Notes: generated from the sequence alone by a model not told the origin. Counted from the first letter of the stretch, positions 1-8,631 are shown. The stretch: DNA of 64,000 nt from Roseicyclus sediminis (GCF_025515305.1 NZ_JAOPHT010000009.1:62001-126000); one strand, 5' to 3'. Made by a program: numbers and translations.

Positions 1-19
1 CGGACCCGTCAAGCGCCGC

Positions 20-196
20 TCACTTCGTCAGGATCAGCTTGCCCGCCCGCGTGATCCGAAGCGTGTAGGTCTTGCCATCCAGCATGATGAAAGCCGTGCC
101 TTCGTCCCCCGTTAGGCGGCGGGCGTCGTGGATCGGCAGGGTCGGGCCCGGGACGGGCTGCGCTTCGGACGGGGCATGCGAGGACAGGTAGCTCAT
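20..196 (-). CDS. hemP: Hemin uptake protein HemP
   Basis: Small protein of 58 residues whose last 13 residues (LRITRAGKLILTK) are the signature of the HemP family. HemP proteins are linked to haem uptake and iron-responsive control in proteobacteria; the exact mechanism is unsettled. The ATG at 196 is chosen because GGGAG lies 7 nt upstream and the residues before it are low-complexity. A TGA-N9-TCA iron box lies about 40 bp upstream. The gene stands alone, with the end of the amidohydrolase gene 70 bp behind it. Confident family call. Confidence 0.85.
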   Translation of the reverse strand: MSYLSSHAPSEAQPVPGPTLPIHDARRLTGDEGTAFIMLDGKTYTLRITRAGKLILTK

Positions 197-234
197 GGCG
201 GATCTCCCGGTTGGTCTGTCGCTGCCTGCAATCC

Positions 235-249
235 TGAGCAAAACACTCA
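235..249 (-). promoter_or_regulatory. Iron-Rhodo-box/RirA-type operator upstream of hemP
   Basis: TGAGCAAAACACTCA fits TGA-N9-TCA exactly and the outer bases extend it to TGAG-N7-CTCA. This is the consensus published for the iron-Rhodo-box/RirA site of alphaproteobacteria. It lies about 40 bp upstream of the hemP start, where a repressor could cover the promoter. Site by pattern only. Confidence 0.6.
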
Positions 250-266
250 GCCTTGTCAATTCCGAG

Positions 267-1406
267 TTAATTGATCGGAATGGTCCCGCGCATCACTGCC
301 CTTGCCGCGAGGGTCCTGATCCGGTCACGGATTTCCGGACGCACTGGACCGGGACGCGGCGCGTCGCGGAGCGTGGTGAACCAGTGCCCCGGCGGGTTGC
401 GCCCCGCGCGCGCGTTCTCCCAGTGCAGGGCGCGCAGGACGGCCTCGGCCTCTGCCGGCAACCGGTCCGGTATCTCGCGCCGGTTGAGCGTCGCCCAGAC
501 GCCGGTCCAGAGCCGTCCGACCGACCAGGGATTGTAGCCGCCGCCCCCCAGCACGAGGAGCCGTGGCGCCCCGAGCTCCATCAGCCCCGAGAGAACCTCC
601 CAATGCGCGTTGTTCGAGAGCGAAAGGCGCGACAGCGGGTCTTCCTCGACGGCGTCGGCACCGCATTGAAGCACGATGGCCTCGGCCCCGAAGGCCGCGA
701 CGGCGGGAAGGATCAGGCGGTCGCGGATCTCGGCCATCTCGCGGTCGTTCAGGCCGCGCGGGACCGGAAGGTTCAGGCAGTTGCCGCCTCCGTCCTCTTC
801 CAGCGCGCCCGTGAAGGGCCAGCGCCGTTCCTCGTGGACCGAGATCAGCAGGGTTTGCGGGTCGCCGGCGAGGCCATGCTCCACCCCGTCGGAATGGTGG
901 GCGTCGATGTCGACATAGGCGATCCGACCCACACCCGCCCGCCGGAGGGACAGGATCGCGAGGACCGGGTCGTTGAGGTAACAGAAACCGCCCGCCCGGT
1001 CGGGAAAGCCGTGATGCGTGCCGCCGCCGGGATGGTAGACCACGCCGCCCTCCCGCAGCAGTTCCCCTGCCAGCAGGGAGGCGCCCGCCGCGGTGGCGGG
1101 GCGCCGGAACATCTCGGGGTAGATCGGATTTGAGACCGTGCCGAGACCGTGGCGGGCGCGAACCTCGTCGCTGACGGCCTGTGCCCGCTCGGCCGCCTCG
1201 AGCGCGGCGACATACTCCGGCGTATGCCAGATCGTCAGTGCGGCCGGCTTGGCGCGCGGGCTTGGCCGGTACTGGTCGGAGCCGAGCCATCCCAGCGCCC
1301 GCGACAGGTCCATCACCGTCGAGACGCGCGGCACACGCAGGGGATGCCGCGCCCCGTAGGACGAGGCGCGGTAGATCTCGGAACCGAGGAACAGGGGCGC
1401 ATCCAT
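267..1406 (-). CDS. Histone deacetylase family amidohydrolase (AcuC/HDAC-like)
   Basis: A 379-residue enzyme of the arginase/deacetylase superfamily, which removes acetyl or acyl groups from lysines or polyamines using zinc. The landmarks are in order: tandem HH at 131-132, YVDIDAHHSDG at 164-174 with zinc ligands D168 and H170, CGAD with ligand D251, and the GGGGYNP loop with the transition-state tyrosine Y291. All catalytic residues are present and the length is normal. The start at 1406 places the conserved N-terminus at the front; a longer reading would run into the divergent Nudix gene. The substrate (protein lysine, acetylpolyamine, or acetyl-CoA synthetase as for AcuC) cannot be told from sequence. 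Confidence 0.88.
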   Translation of the reverse strand: MDAPLFLGSEIYRASSYGARHPLRVPRVSTVMDLSRALGWLGSDQYRPSPRAKPAALTIWHTPEYVAALEAAERAQAVSDEVRARHGLGTVSNPIYPEMFRRPATAAGASLLAGELLREGGVVYHPGGGTHHGFPDRAGGFCYLNDPVLAILSLRRAGVGRIAYVDIDAHHSDGVEHGLAGDPQTLLISVHEERRWPFTGALEEDGGGNCLNLPVPRGLNDREMAEIRDRLILPAVAAFGAEAIVLQCGADAVEEDPLSRLSLSNNAHWEVLSGLMELGAPRLLVLGGGGYNPWSVGRLWTGVWATLNRREIPDRLPAEAEAVLRALHWENARAGRNPPGHWFTTLRDAPRPGPVRPEIRDRIRTLAARAVMRGTIPIN

Positions 1407-1500
1407 CCCGGTGCCAGCTATCTTCTCCTGCCGGGCGGTCAAGGCGCCCCGATCGCCTGACCGTTGATCGGTGGCGCACGTCGTGCGATACGGGGCGGCC

Positions 1501-1986
1501 ATGACGAAGAAACCCGCCATCCAGACGCCGCTGCGCATAGGCGCGGCCGCCAAGCGCGAGACCCGGACCCAGTTCGGCGCGCTCTGCTACCGGCGTGCCA
1601 AGTCGAAGAAGTCCGGCTTCGAGGTGCTGCTCGTTTCGTCGCGCGATACGGGGCGCTGGATCATTCCCAAGGGATGGCCCGTCGACGGCGAGACGCCGGC
1701 TGCCGCCGCCGCGATGGAGGCCTGGGAAGAGGCCGGCGTCCGCGGGCGGGCGCATGAAACCTGCATCGGGCATTTTTCCTACCACAAATGGATCGACGAG
1801 GAACTGTCGCTGCCCTGCATTGTCGGCGTCTTCCCGGTCGAGGTCCTGCGGCTCGACGACGATTACCCCGAGGCCCAGGAGCGCAAGCGCAAGTGGTTCT
1901 CGCCGAAGAAGGCCGCGCAGCGCCTGAGCGAGCCCGAATTGCGCCAGATCGTCCAGAGCTTCGATCCCGCGCGTCTGCCGGGCTAG
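1501..1986 (+). CDS. Nudix hydrolase (DIPP-like)
   Basis: A 161-residue Nudix protein. The Nudix box spans residues 58-80 with G58, E64, E73, E76, E77 and G79 in register, so the metal-binding glutamates are kept. The usual arginine of the REuxEE core is methionine (M72). The preceding WIIPKGWP segment is typical of the diphosphoinositol-polyphosphate-phosphohydrolase-like branch in alphaproteobacteria. Such enzymes hydrolyse nucleoside-diphosphate-linked or polyphosphorylated substrates; the substrate is unknown here. It is transcribed divergently from the deacetylase-like gene. An ATG 30 nt upstream is possible, but the 1501 start fits the family better. Confidence 0.85.
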   Translation: MTKKPAIQTPLRIGAAAKRETRTQFGALCYRRAKSKKSGFEVLLVSSRDTGRWIIPKGWPVDGETPAAAAAMEAWEEAGVRGRAHETCIGHFSYHKWIDEELSLPCIVGVFPVEVLRLDDDYPEAQERKRKWFSPKKAAQRLSEPELRQIVQSFDPARLPG

Positions 1987-2069
1987 GGAGACGCCGCGAA
2001 ACCGGGGCATGCGGCGCTTGAAGCGGCCGGTGGCTCGCATATCTAGTTTGTCGGCAACCGAATGAACGC

Positions 2070-2528
2070 ATGATCCGCTACGCTCTCAGATGCGCCGCCG
2101 ACCACCGCTTCGAAAGCTGGTTCCAGTCGGCATCGGCATATGACGGCCTCGCTGAACGGGGCCTCGTGTCGTGCCCTGTCTGTGGCGGCAACGACGTGAC
2201 CAAGGCCATGATGGCGCCGCGCGTCGCCTCGGTGGACGCTCCGGAGGGCAAACGGGTCGCGGTCGATCAGGCCGCGGCGCAGAACCGGCCGCTGAGCGGC
2301 CCGGCGCATCCGGCCGAACAGATGCTGAAGGCGCTGCGCGACCATGTCGAGAAGACGTCCACCTACGTGGGACGCCGGTTCGCCGCCGAAGCGCGTGCGA
2401 TGCATCTCGGCGAACGGGACGAGGGTGCGATCCATGGCGAAGCCACCCCCGAAGAGGCCCGCGCCCTGATCGAGGAAGGCGTGCCGATTGCGCCCCTTCC
2501 CATGCCGATCCGGGGCAAGAGCAACTGA
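2070..2528 (+). CDS. DUF1178 family protein
   Basis: A 152-residue protein of the DUF1178 family, conserved in alpha- and betaproteobacteria and of unknown function. The N-terminus has a probable zinc-ribbon: C8, H12 and the CPVCGG knuckle near residue 35. A charged helical C-terminal half ends in APLPMPIRGKSN, the usual family ending. It follows the Nudix gene by 83 bp on the same strand and may share its transcript. No catalytic residues can be assigned. Confidence 0.88.
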   Translation: MIRYALRCAADHRFESWFQSASAYDGLAERGLVSCPVCGGNDVTKAMMAPRVASVDAPEGKRVAVDQAAAQNRPLSGPAHPAEQMLKALRDHVEKTSTYVGRRFAAEARAMHLGERDEGAIHGEATPEEARALIEEGVPIAPLPMPIRGKSN

Positions 2529-2822
2529 AGACCCCCATTTTCGCCACAATTGGCGGCGCGTCGAAACACCGTTTTGCTTCCTTGGCAACAAACGGTGAGG
2601 CCGTTCATATATCTCTGATAAGTAATCAGAAAATTTCCCGCATGGTCCCGTGACGGGACGCTTCGCGTTCTCGGGCCGTGGTGCCGCCAATGTCCGTCAT
2701 GGACACGGCGGCGCCGATTTGGCATTCGTGTGACATAAATATGGCGCTTCCCGTCCAGGCATTTTCGCATCTCACGCCGGGAAGCTTTTTCGCCAAAAGC
2801 ATTTGATATCGGGAATACGATA
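2529..2822. other. Intergenic region upstream of the VPLPA-CTERM gene
   Basis: About 290 bp without a credible gene and less GC-rich than its surroundings. It contains an imperfect inverted repeat around 2691-2716 (GCCGCC and GTCC against GGAC and GGCGGC) that could be a terminator or 5'-UTR hairpin. The promoter of the surface-protein gene must lie here, but no clear -35/-10 pair stands out. Confidence 0.4.
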
Positions 2823-3449
2823 ATGTTCAGGAAATTGGCAGGAATCGCGCTTGCGGCGGCGTTGGGGCTGGGGGCCCCTGCATCCGCTTCGACCGTGATG
2901 GATTTCTCACTCGATGGGTCCGGCTCCAGCGCAAATGTCCTCAGTGTATCGGGCAGCTTCTGCTCGATACTGGCAACGTGCTTTGACGTCGGCATCGCGC
3001 CGGGCTTCGGCGGGTCTTCGAATTTCTCGCTCGCGGAAGGCGCGTCGCGCACGTTCGACTTCATCAGGTTCGCGTTCAACGGCGACCTGAACGGCAGCTA
3101 CCGCCTCAGTGCGACGCTGGCGTTCACGCAGCCCGTTGCGACCTCCGTCACCGATACCGGTGGCGGGCAGTTCATGGCGGTCTCCGGCGTGTTCACCGGC
3201 GGCAGCCTGACCTGGGACCAGACGTCGCCGACCGTGGTGACAATGGGGGACGGGTCGTCCTTCTCGGTCGCATTCAACAACTTCGCCTACGGGCAGGGCG
3301 CGATTCTGAACGGTCCGGTCATGGGAACGGCCACCGTGACCGCGCTGAGCGTGGCGCCGGTTCCGCTCCCGGCGACGGGGCTCTTGCTGGTGGGCGGGCT
3401 CGGTGCCATCGCGCTGGTGCGCCGGAAGGCATCGCGCAAGACCGCCTGA
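2823..3449 (+). CDS. VPLPA-CTERM sorting-domain surface protein
   Basis: A 208-residue exported protein. Residues 1-23 form a signal peptide (positive start, alanine/leucine core, APASAS cleavage region). The body is serine/glycine/threonine-rich, as in many biofilm or extracellular PEP-CTERM-type proteins. The C-terminus has the tripartite sorting signal: VPLPATG, a hydrophobic stretch (LLLVGGLGAIALV), then a basic tail (RRKASRKTA). VPLPA-CTERM is a roseobacter-type variant of PEP-CTERM, normally processed by an exosortase/archaeosortase-like enzyme. No exosortase is in the window. It ends at a strong terminator shared with the convergent glycosyltransferase block, which fits a surface role next to glycan genes. 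Confidence 0.87.
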   Translation: MFRKLAGIALAAALGLGAPASASTVMDFSLDGSGSSANVLSVSGSFCSILATCFDVGIAPGFGGSSNFSLAEGASRTFDFIRFAFNGDLNGSYRLSATLAFTQPVATSVTDTGGGQFMAVSGVFTGGSLTWDQTSPTVVTMGDGSSFSVAFNNFAYGQGAILNGPVMGTATVTALSVAPVPLPATGLLLVGGLGAIALVRRKASRKTA

Positions 3450-3472
3450 CAGCACCTGGCATCTCTGCAGCG

Positions 3473-3502
3473 AAACGGCGGTCCGCAAGGGCCGTCGTTT
3501 TC
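3473..3502 (+). terminator. Intrinsic terminator between VPLPA-CTERM gene and GT block
   Basis: A 12-bp stem (3473-3484 with 3489-3500, two G-U pairs on the plus RNA) closes a GCAA tetraloop and runs into TTTT. The left side has three A residues, so it may also work for the convergent minus-strand glycosyltransferase operon ending at 3514. Confidence 0.75.
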
Positions 3503-3513
3503 CATTTCGGGTC

Positions 3514-4710
3514 TCAGGTTCGGGAACCCGTGTCCCGTGCTTCGAGTTCCGCCCGGTCGCGCGCGTCGCGCTCCGCCTCCAGCTTGGCGACCGAGGCCGC
3601 GACATGCTTCGCGATGGCATCGGGGGGCATCCCGTCGCGGAGCATCTTGTCGACGATCGCGCGCCCTCTCGGCCCGAGCGGCTGCGTGAACAGGAGATTG
3701 TCGAGCCCCTCGTAGGGCACGCCCGCCATGTGATCGAGGCGGTTCATGCGCCGGGGATGTTCGCGCTCGGCCCGCAGCCGTTCGATCTGAACCGCGTGCC
3801 ATGCCAGCCCCTCGGACAGGAGCCCCGACAGCACGGGGTCGCGCAGGTATTCCTCCATCTTCTCGCGGACCGCCGGAACATGGGACAGGAGCGCGGCGCG
3901 CTCGGTCTCGTTGCGGTCGAAGACGCCGAAATAGGTGGCGTCGTACTTGTCGGGCTTGGCGTTCACGTTGCCGCGCAGCTGCCGCAGCAGGAACGCCTCC
4001 CGGCTCTTGACCGCGAAGTGGGCGAGCTCGACGAGATCATAACCCAGCGTCGCCGCCGACGAGCGCCACATGCCTTCCATGAACTGGCGCGTCATCGGCC
4101 GCCCCGAGCCGTTGACCCAGGCCATCTCGGCGAGCCGTTCCATGCGTTCCGGCTCGCGGCCAGCGCCCTTCACGGTGGGGCGATGGATCCCGAGTTTCAT
4201 GTCCGCGAAGGGCCGGAACAGCGTCTTGACGCCCCATCCCTTGCGGAAGTCGTCCGGCGCGCCGCGCGTGTAGCTCTCGATCACGAGGCCCGGGTTCCAG
4301 TCGGTCAGCCCGTTCGACCCCATGATCCGCCATGTGATCACGATCCCCTCCGTCCCCGCCGGCACCGCGGCGACGAGGTCCGGCAGGCGCCCGTCTCCCA
4401 CCTTGATCGACAGGAACTCGTCGGCGTCGAGCACGATCAGCCAGTCGGTATCGAGGATCGAAAGGTCCTTCTGAGCGGCCCGGAGTGCGAGCGGCTGCGG
4501 CTTGCCGTCGGGCGGCACGGGGTTGTCGCGTCGGGTCACCGGCGCCCCGATCTGCGTCAGCCGGTCGAGCATCGCATCGGTGCCGTCCCGGCAATCATTG
4601 GTGTAGACGAAGATCCGGTCGAAGCCGATCACCTGCTGGAAAGCGACCCATTCGAGCAGCGACGGCGCCTCGTCGCGCATCATCGTCAGAGCTGTGAAGC
4701 GCTCGGTCAT
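3514..4710 (-). CDS. Glycosyltransferase family 2 protein (last gene of glycan block)
   Basis: A 398-residue cytoplasmic GT2-type enzyme of the PF13704-like group abundant in roseobacters. It opens with FTALTMMRDEAPSLLEWVAFQ, has the NDCRDGTD loop, and carries the metal-binding DAD in LIVLDADEFL, then WGVKTLF and GIHRP motifs. The first 300 residues closely parallel the N-terminal half of the gene at 13328-15139, so the two are paralogues. A coiled, charged tail (SVAKLEAERDARDRAELEARD) ends the protein. It sits 4 bp behind the next GT2 in a tight minus-strand run. Donor and acceptor sugars are unknown. Confidence 0.85.
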   Translation of the reverse strand: MTERFTALTMMRDEAPSLLEWVAFQQVIGFDRIFVYTNDCRDGTDAMLDRLTQIGAPVTRRDNPVPPDGKPQPLALRAAQKDLSILDTDWLIVLDADEFLSIKVGDGRLPDLVAAVPAGTEGIVITWRIMGSNGLTDWNPGLVIESYTRGAPDDFRKGWGVKTLFRPFADMKLGIHRPTVKGAGREPERMERLAEMAWVNGSGRPMTRQFMEGMWRSSAATLGYDLVELAHFAVKSREAFLLRQLRGNVNAKPDKYDATYFGVFDRNETERAALLSHVPAVREKMEEYLRDPVLSGLLSEGLAWHAVQIERLRAEREHPRRMNRLDHMAGVPYEGLDNLLFTQPLGPRGRAIVDKMLRDGMPPDAIAKHVAASVAKLEAERDARDRAELEARDTGSRT

Positions 4711-4714
4711 GGCC

Positions 4715-5596
4715 TCAATTCAACCCGATCCGGGGCATCTCCCGCAAGAGACCGCCCGCAGTCTCGAGCGCCGTCTCGTCCTCTTCCGTCAGCCAGTGCA
4801 GCCGCGCGTAGAGCGCTCGGTACCCTTCCTCGGGGTCAGCCGAGGCCGCGATGTCCGCGATCCGCGCCTTCAGGGGGCCGGCGAACCCATGGGCACCGGC
4901 GCGCCAGTCGAGCTTCGCGCGCCACCGGTCATAGCCCGGGGCCACGTCATGCACGAGGTGGGCGCGGTCGGCGGGCCCGAGCACCGGGCCGGGCAGGGGA
5001 TCGCCCGCCCTGTCCTCGGCCCAGTGGAGCCTCAGCCGGATCTCCGAAAGGCCCGCGCGGTGAAAGGATTTCCCCTCGGGATGGCCGACCAGTCCGAAAC
5101 GCATGCGGAAGAGGTCGGCGTCGGGTCCGTACACACGGTCGACCTCGCCGCGATCGATGGGAAGGCGCAGGGCCTCGCCGCCTTTCGGCAGCGCCACCGT
5201 CTCGGCCGACCTGACCCGCAGGCTGAGCGCATCGTCGGGCAGCTCGCCCAGCAGGTCCGGTATGGAGCGATCGCGGATCCACATCCGCTCGTCGGCGTCG
5301 AGCACGAGGACCCAGTCCGTCGCGGCATCGGAATAGGCCAGCGACATCGCCGCGCGTTGTCGGCGCGTGAAGCGGGCCGTCGGGCTCATGCGCAGGCCGA
5401 TCCAGAAGGAGGCGGTGCAGGGCCGGATATCCAGCCGGGGCTCGCCCGAGAACACCCGGACCGCCGGGTCGTCGGGATTGTCGAAGAAGAGCACGATCCG
5501 CGCCGCACCGCAGGCGAGATGCCATTCCACGAACCGCCGCATGACGGGCATCGGCTCGCGCGCGATCGTGGCAACGGTGAAGGTCGGTGCGCCCAT
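4715..5596 (-). CDS. Glycosyltransferase family 2 protein
   Basis: A 293-residue GT2-type protein. It starts TFTVATIAREPMPVMRRFVEWHLACGA, the usual start of this group, and holds DAD in WVLVLDADERMW for nucleotide-sugar binding through a metal ion. GHPEGKSFHRAG follows, as in its neighbours. It is shorter than the flanking paralogues. It lies 15 bp after the upstream GT2 stop and 4 bp before the downstream start, so it is translated from the same mRNA. Probably adds a sugar in capsule, LPS or exopolysaccharide synthesis; specificity cannot be inferred. Confidence 0.82.
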   Translation of the reverse strand: MGAPTFTVATIAREPMPVMRRFVEWHLACGAARIVLFFDNPDDPAVRVFSGEPRLDIRPCTASFWIGLRMSPTARFTRRQRAAMSLAYSDAATDWVLVLDADERMWIRDRSIPDLLGELPDDALSLRVRSAETVALPKGGEALRLPIDRGEVDRVYGPDADLFRMRFGLVGHPEGKSFHRAGLSEIRLRLHWAEDRAGDPLPGPVLGPADRAHLVHDVAPGYDRWRAKLDWRAGAHGFAGPLKARIADIAASADPEEGYRALYARLHWLTEEDETALETAGGLLREMPRIGLN

Positions 5597-5611
5597 TGCT
5601 CCGCGCCCGCC

Positions 5612-6475
5612 TCAGACCAGTCCGAAAAAGCGATCGGGGATCTCGACCGGCAGGCCCTGGTCGCGTGCCGCGGGATGGCCCGAGGGGCGTGGCCGCTTGG
5701 CCGGGCTGCCATCCGGCTCGACGGGGAAATCGCGGTGGGCGACGGCGCTGGCCTGGGCGAAGTCGAGCGTCTGCTCAAGGCCTTCGTCGGCGATGGTATC
5801 CAGCCGCTCGGTCTGGTGCTCCACGAAGCTCGAATGCTGGGCGGTGCCGCCGCGCGCGGCCAGCCGTTCCTCGGCGATGCCCTTGTCTGCCAGCGCCATG
5901 TGAAAAAGCGTGAAATGCCGCGACATGACCACCGGGCGGTTGAGGAGACGGTGCGCGCCCCCGGCCCAGTTGTTCCAGCGCGAGATCACGAAGGGCTTGG
6001 TGTAGCGGTCGGCGATGAACCCGTGGCGTCGCTGGCCGAGAATCGGCGCGGCCCGGTCGATCGGCCCGGTCTCTCCCGCGTGCTGCACCACGTCCACGCC
6101 GAGGGCGAAGATGTAGCCCTCCTCGGTCAGTTCCTGAAGCGCTCCCGGCCAGTCGAGCCCGCTGTCGGGATCGATCGTCACGTATTCGTCCACGTCGCCG
6201 CGGATGACATGATCGTAGCGCTTGCGCAGCTTGTTGGCGCGGGCCGACATCTCCTTTGCCATGAAACGGTCGTTCTTGATGCGGCGGCGCGGCGCGTCGT
6301 GGATGACCTCCGTGGCGATTCCAGTGAGATCGGTGGACGGCTCCCAGTCGTCGCCGTCGATCACCACGAAGAGGTTCTCGCGCCCGACGATGGCGCCGTA
6401 ATGGGCGATCCACTTCTCGAGGAAGAAGTCCTCGTGGCGGACATGGGTCAGGGCGCAGGCGAAGTCCTTGGCCAT
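5612..6475 (-). CDS. Glycosyltransferase family 2 protein (DVD-type)
   Basis: A 287-residue glycosyltransferase: FACALTHVRHEDFFLEKWIAHYGAIVG start, FVVIDGDDWEP, and DVD in HVIRGDVDEYVTID as metal site. SRHFTLFHMALADKG near residue 200 is typical of the DUF4422/GT2_4-like enzymes of Rhodobacteraceae. It begins 8 bp after the GT61 gene ends and belongs to the same operon. Sequence similarity to the two other GT2 genes here is only in the core fold, so it probably has a different acceptor. Confidence 0.8.
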   Translation of the reverse strand: MAKDFACALTHVRHEDFFLEKWIAHYGAIVGRENLFVVIDGDDWEPSTDLTGIATEVIHDAPRRRIKNDRFMAKEMSARANKLRKRYDHVIRGDVDEYVTIDPDSGLDWPGALQELTEEGYIFALGVDVVQHAGETGPIDRAAPILGQRRHGFIADRYTKPFVISRWNNWAGGAHRLLNRPVVMSRHFTLFHMALADKGIAEERLAARGGTAQHSSFVEHQTERLDTIADEGLEQTLDFAQASAVAHRDFPVEPDGSPAKRPRPSGHPAARDQGLPVEIPDRFFGLV

Positions 6476-6482
6476 GGGGTCC

Positions 6483-7634
6483 TCAGATCTCGTAGCGGGC
6501 CAGCGGCTGGCCGATCCGGTCCTCGACCTCCGCCGCCGCCAGCGCGAGGTCCGCGTCGGACGGAGCGGTCCAACCGGTCATGTCGGGAAGGAAACCCGCC
6601 TCGGCCAGTGCCGCGCCGATCAGGGGGAAGTCCAGCATCGCATGCGTTTCCCGCTTCACCACGCGCCGGCCGGCGCGGTGGAAGAAGCCGCTGACGGCAT
6701 CGATCCGGAGGGCGTCGATTCCGGCGAAATGGCGGAACTGGAGGAGGTAGTCCTCGATATTGTGGGAGGGACCGCGGTTGAGGATGGCGACATGCGCCCC
6801 GTCGGGCACCAGCATGGCCGCCAGGTGCAGCGCCGAGCCGTCGAGCGAGACGATGCGGCGCGCGGCCTTCCAGCGCGCGATCTGGGTCGCGAGGTCATGC
6901 TCCTGCGGGTGAAAGACGGTGTAGCCCGCGGCTTCCATCAGTTCCTCGATCCTGCTTTCCAGAAGGACCGACCCGCGTTTCGACGGCAGCCGCGTGCGCG
7001 AGACGTAGAGATCGGCGGGGCCGTCCGGGGCGATCTCGGCGCCGAGGCGGCCGCGCATGAAGTCGCGGTATTCGGGGCGGCCTGCGATCATCTCGCCGAT
7101 GCCGAAGGCGGGCGGGGGGAGGGCGAGGCGTTCGACCGTGACGGGATGCTGCGGCGCGCGGATCTCGAGGTGCGACAGTCCGAGTTTCTCGAAGAAGCCC
7201 AACTGGTGGCGGTATTGGCGCCGCTCGTGCGTCAGCCTTTGCTTGGGGAAGAACAAGATGCCGTCGAGATCTCCGAGCTTCTCGGTCGCCCAGAGCCGGC
7301 TTGTCGTCTCGCACAGGAAGTGGCCGAAATGGCCGTAGAAGAGCCCGCCGAAAAGCCAGTTCCCCTCGAGCCGTTCCACGGGGTCCGGCCAGGGCTCGTC
7401 GGGCGCGACGGTGATCGGCCCGCCGAGGTAGCGATGGCAATGCCCTTCGGGAAGAAAGGCGCCCGATCCGTCGAAGAGACCCGCCGCCCGCCGCGCCCCG
7501 CCGGGATCCTGCGCGCCCCAGGGCACGAGCGTGATGTCCTCGACAAAGCCCGGGGCCCAGCCGGTCGCGCCCTCGGGGTCGAAGGCGAGGGGCCCGCCTT
7601 CGCGGGGGTCGGGGGTTATCGTGGACGGGGGCAT
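6483..7634 (-). CDS. Glycosyltransferase family 61 protein
   Basis: A 383-residue protein of the GT61 (DUF563) family. Marks are GCFVED-like start GFVEDITLVPWG, the central YGHFLCETTSRLW-type GHFGHFLCE segment, LYVSRTRLPSKRG, the VFHPQEHDLATQIARWKAARRI helix and SLDGSALHLAAMLVPDGAHV, which is the family's most conserved block. GT61 enzymes transfer xylose, arabinose or GlcNAc-type sugars in eukaryotes; bacterial members sit in capsule/LPS clusters. The ATG at 7634 is used; a GTG at 7646 would overlap the upstream stop by 4 bp (GTGA) and is an equally credible coupled start. Confidence 0.85.
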   Translation of the reverse strand: MPPSTITPDPREGGPLAFDPEGATGWAPGFVEDITLVPWGAQDPGGARRAAGLFDGSGAFLPEGHCHRYLGGPITVAPDEPWPDPVERLEGNWLFGGLFYGHFGHFLCETTSRLWATEKLGDLDGILFFPKQRLTHERRQYRHQLGFFEKLGLSHLEIRAPQHPVTVERLALPPPAFGIGEMIAGRPEYRDFMRGRLGAEIAPDGPADLYVSRTRLPSKRGSVLLESRIEELMEAAGYTVFHPQEHDLATQIARWKAARRIVSLDGSALHLAAMLVPDGAHVAILNRGPSHNIEDYLLQFRHFAGIDALRIDAVSGFFHRAGRRVVKRETHAMLDFPLIGAALAEAGFLPDMTGWTAPSDADLALAAAEVEDRIGQPLARYEI

Positions 7635-7642
7635 CTGCAGGC

Positions 7643-8455
7643 TCACGTCTCGAGCGCGTCCTCGGGACGGATGCCGACCTCGCGTGCCATGCGCCAGGCG
7701 TATGAATTCTCGAGCGGCGCGTTGTTGCGCCACCAGGGCTTCGTGCCGTTGGTGTAGAGGTGGACCGACACGGTGGCCTCGGTGAACCAGCCTTCGACGC
7801 GCCCATGGGGGTCGTAGAAGATGTCGTTGAGCTGGAACGGCACCGGATAGAGCACCTCGTGCGGTTTTCTCAGGTCGAAAACGCCGGTCTCCTTGGCGTA
7901 ATGGGTCAGCGCCTGTGGCCCGAAGGCGGTGCGCTCGGTCTTGTAGATGCGTGCGGCGAGTGGCTCGTCCGCTTTCTGGCGGTCCATCTTCTTCTTCTGG
8001 CGCGGGTTCCACCAGGCGGGGTAGTCCGGCAGGTTGTCGTAGTAGTCGAGCAGCGCGTCGAGCAGCGCGCTGTCGGACGGCATGCCCAGAACCCCGTTGT
8101 TCAGCGCCCCGCGAAAGCCATGCTCGCCGAAGATGTAGTCCCAATCGTCGGGAAAGGGCGCGTGGCAGAAGGCATCGCAATCGACCCAGATCGCGCCGGT
8201 CTGTTTTATCATGCGGCAGCGCCAGACATTGGCCACGAAGGCGGGCGAGGTGCCCTCGACCAGCGTCATGTCGATGTCCCAGATCTCGGAGGCGGGACGA
8301 ACCTCGACACCCTCGGGTGCGTTGCGCACGTCATGGGTGCAGTAGAGCGTCACCGGATGGCCGTGGCGCAGGTGCGAGGCCAGGCAGATCTGGTTGAGGT
8401 AATGCAGCCGCTCTCCGATCCACAGGGAGGCGACAGGACGGCGGGAGAGCTCCAT
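7643..8455 (-). CDS. GT32-like glycosyltransferase with DXD sugar-binding region
   Basis: A 270-residue protein resembling the alpha-1,4-glycosyltransferase/capsular DXD group. It has RLHYLNQICLASHLRHGHPVTLYC, then an acidic D-C-D motif in GAIWVDCDAFCHAPFP, then FGEHGFRGALNNGVLGMPSDS, where the donor pocket normally ends. VSVHLYTNGTKPWW near residue 230 matches the conserved HLWN..W region of GT32-type enzymes. It is the first gene after a 255-bp gap that contains a 3'-end repeat and hairpin, so it may start its own transcript of five glycosyltransferases. Specificity unknown. Confidence 0.72.
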   Translation of the reverse strand: MELSRRPVASLWIGERLHYLNQICLASHLRHGHPVTLYCTHDVRNAPEGVEVRPASEIWDIDMTLVEGTSPAFVANVWRCRMIKQTGAIWVDCDAFCHAPFPDDWDYIFGEHGFRGALNNGVLGMPSDSALLDALLDYYDNLPDYPAWWNPRQKKKMDRQKADEPLAARIYKTERTAFGPQALTHYAKETGVFDLRKPHEVLYPVPFQLNDIFYDPHGRVEGWFTEATVSVHLYTNGTKPWWRNNAPLENSYAWRMAREVGIRPEDALET

Positions 8456-8631
8456 GACGGGTCCGCTTTGCTCGGGTTTCCTGCTCGGCCGGCGGTTCTT
8501 GTCTGGTTGCCGGTTCCGGGGCGGAGTCTCGTGTATTTGCCCCGGCTTGGCAAAGGCTTTCGGGGAAGGGGATGGCCTCTGTTGCAGATTTGCGGGTGGG
8601 GATTGCGCCGGCTTCGCCGTCGCCCGGGCAA

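Noticed and set aside
195-1133. Long plus-strand frame opposite the deacetylase gene
   Set aside because: Composition is arginine/proline/alanine-rich with no domain pattern; it is the antisense shadow of the HDAC-like gene, common in GC-rich DNA.
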